Part shown: positions 63,986 through 64,000 of the stretch, piece after piece
Numbering within the stretch: the first letter of the stretch is position 1
How the letters are laid out: each line of letters opens with the position of its first letter
NCBI RefSeq assembly: GCF_021730435.1
Contig: NZ_JABWGX010000004.1
Location: forward strand, 178,773 to 242,772
Source of the DNA: Xanthobacter agilis
Lineage (GTDB): Bacteria > Pseudomonadota > Alphaproteobacteria > Rhizobiales > Xanthobacteraceae
DNA length: 64,000 bases
Direction of reading: 5' to 3'
Program-made: the position numbers and the translations under genes
Notes under the pieces: generated by a model
Databases searched by the model: none
What the model saw: the letters and a program-made list of their open reading frames with translations, nothing else
Told to the model about the DNA's origin: nothing

Positions 63986-64000
63986 GCGCGGGCGCGGCCC

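Larger units (their letters stand above)
63749..64000. other. Right-edge intergenic region with hairpins
   Basis: No gene. It holds the inverted copy 3 of the dispersed hairpin (about 63756-63777), a strong 11-bp stem CCCGCGGCATG/CATGCCGCGGG (63920-63945), and a fourth hairpin relative at 63963-63985 (GGCGC..GGTC-TTG-GACC..GCGCC). Confidence 0.6.

Overview
The window is a high-GC chromosomal segment of an alphaproteobacterium. The best fit is the Hyphomicrobiales (Rhizobiales), possibly a Xanthobacteraceae-like genus. The order-level call rests on the gene families and conserved neighbourhoods: a petABC bc1 operon with separate cytochrome b and c1 genes, a DUF1285 / CoA pyrophosphatase / DUF6111 / CCA-transferase block, a glutaryl-CoA dehydrogenase with a CaiB-type transferase, and rhizobial-style interspersed palindromes. 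The genus is inference. Codon use is strongly G/C-ending. As a result long open frames run antisense to nearly every gene; these were discarded.

Layout, left to right. 1-2.3 kb: a secreted protein of unknown function, a decayed tyrosine recombinase and tRNA-Thr(GGT), which looks like an old island scar. 2.3-5.3 kb: polyamine-type ABC transporter potGHI without a binding-protein gene. 5.4-8.2 kb: an OafA-type acyltransferase with SGNH domain, then a two-cysteine ArsR regulator divergent from an AhpD-like protein. 8.3-15.2 kb: a leftward MoxR / DUF58 / BatA-DUF4159 / vWA membrane operon. 15.4-18.3 kb: DUF1285, NUDIX, DUF6111, cca. 18.3-21.6 kb: DUF2158, hemF, trmL and a secreted GH64-like protein. 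22-27.4 kb: petABC, apt, pncB and a DUF1269 protein. 28.1-33.9 kb: a seven-gene Mrp/Mbh-like cation antiporter operon led by a tiny coupled ORF. 34-45.5 kb: alpha/beta hydrolase, MFP-RND efflux pair, patatin plus GntP permease, a broken YqhA-family gene, gltS and pyrC. 45.6-51 kb: an EAL phosphodiesterase, a VOC/LysR pair and pepA-holC. 51-55 kb: ffh and rpsP separated by a lower-GC orphan, LysE and a vWA protein. 55.3-64 kb: DUF6460, MATE, DUF952, an S24 regulator, an ATP-dependent DNA ligase and a glutarate-type degradation locus (gcdH, CoA-transferase, TetR).

Most of the content is ordinary housekeeping and transport. The parts that deserve a second look are: the Mrp-like operon, which has Mbh-like gene order, a second antiporter subunit lacking the usual TM5 glutamate, and a 31-residue leader ORF that appears to drive mrpE translation; the low-GC gene placed between ffh and rpsP; a staircase of two nine-codon ATGA-coupled mini-ORFs between potH and potI; the persulfide-sensor-like ArsR with its AhpD-like partner; and the decayed integrase beside tRNA-Thr. 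No CRISPR array, rRNA or intact insertion sequence was seen.

Start codons were chosen by hand from Shine-Dalgarno spacing and family N-termini, so several differ from the longest possible frame. All functional calls come from motif recognition by eye; no database search was run.
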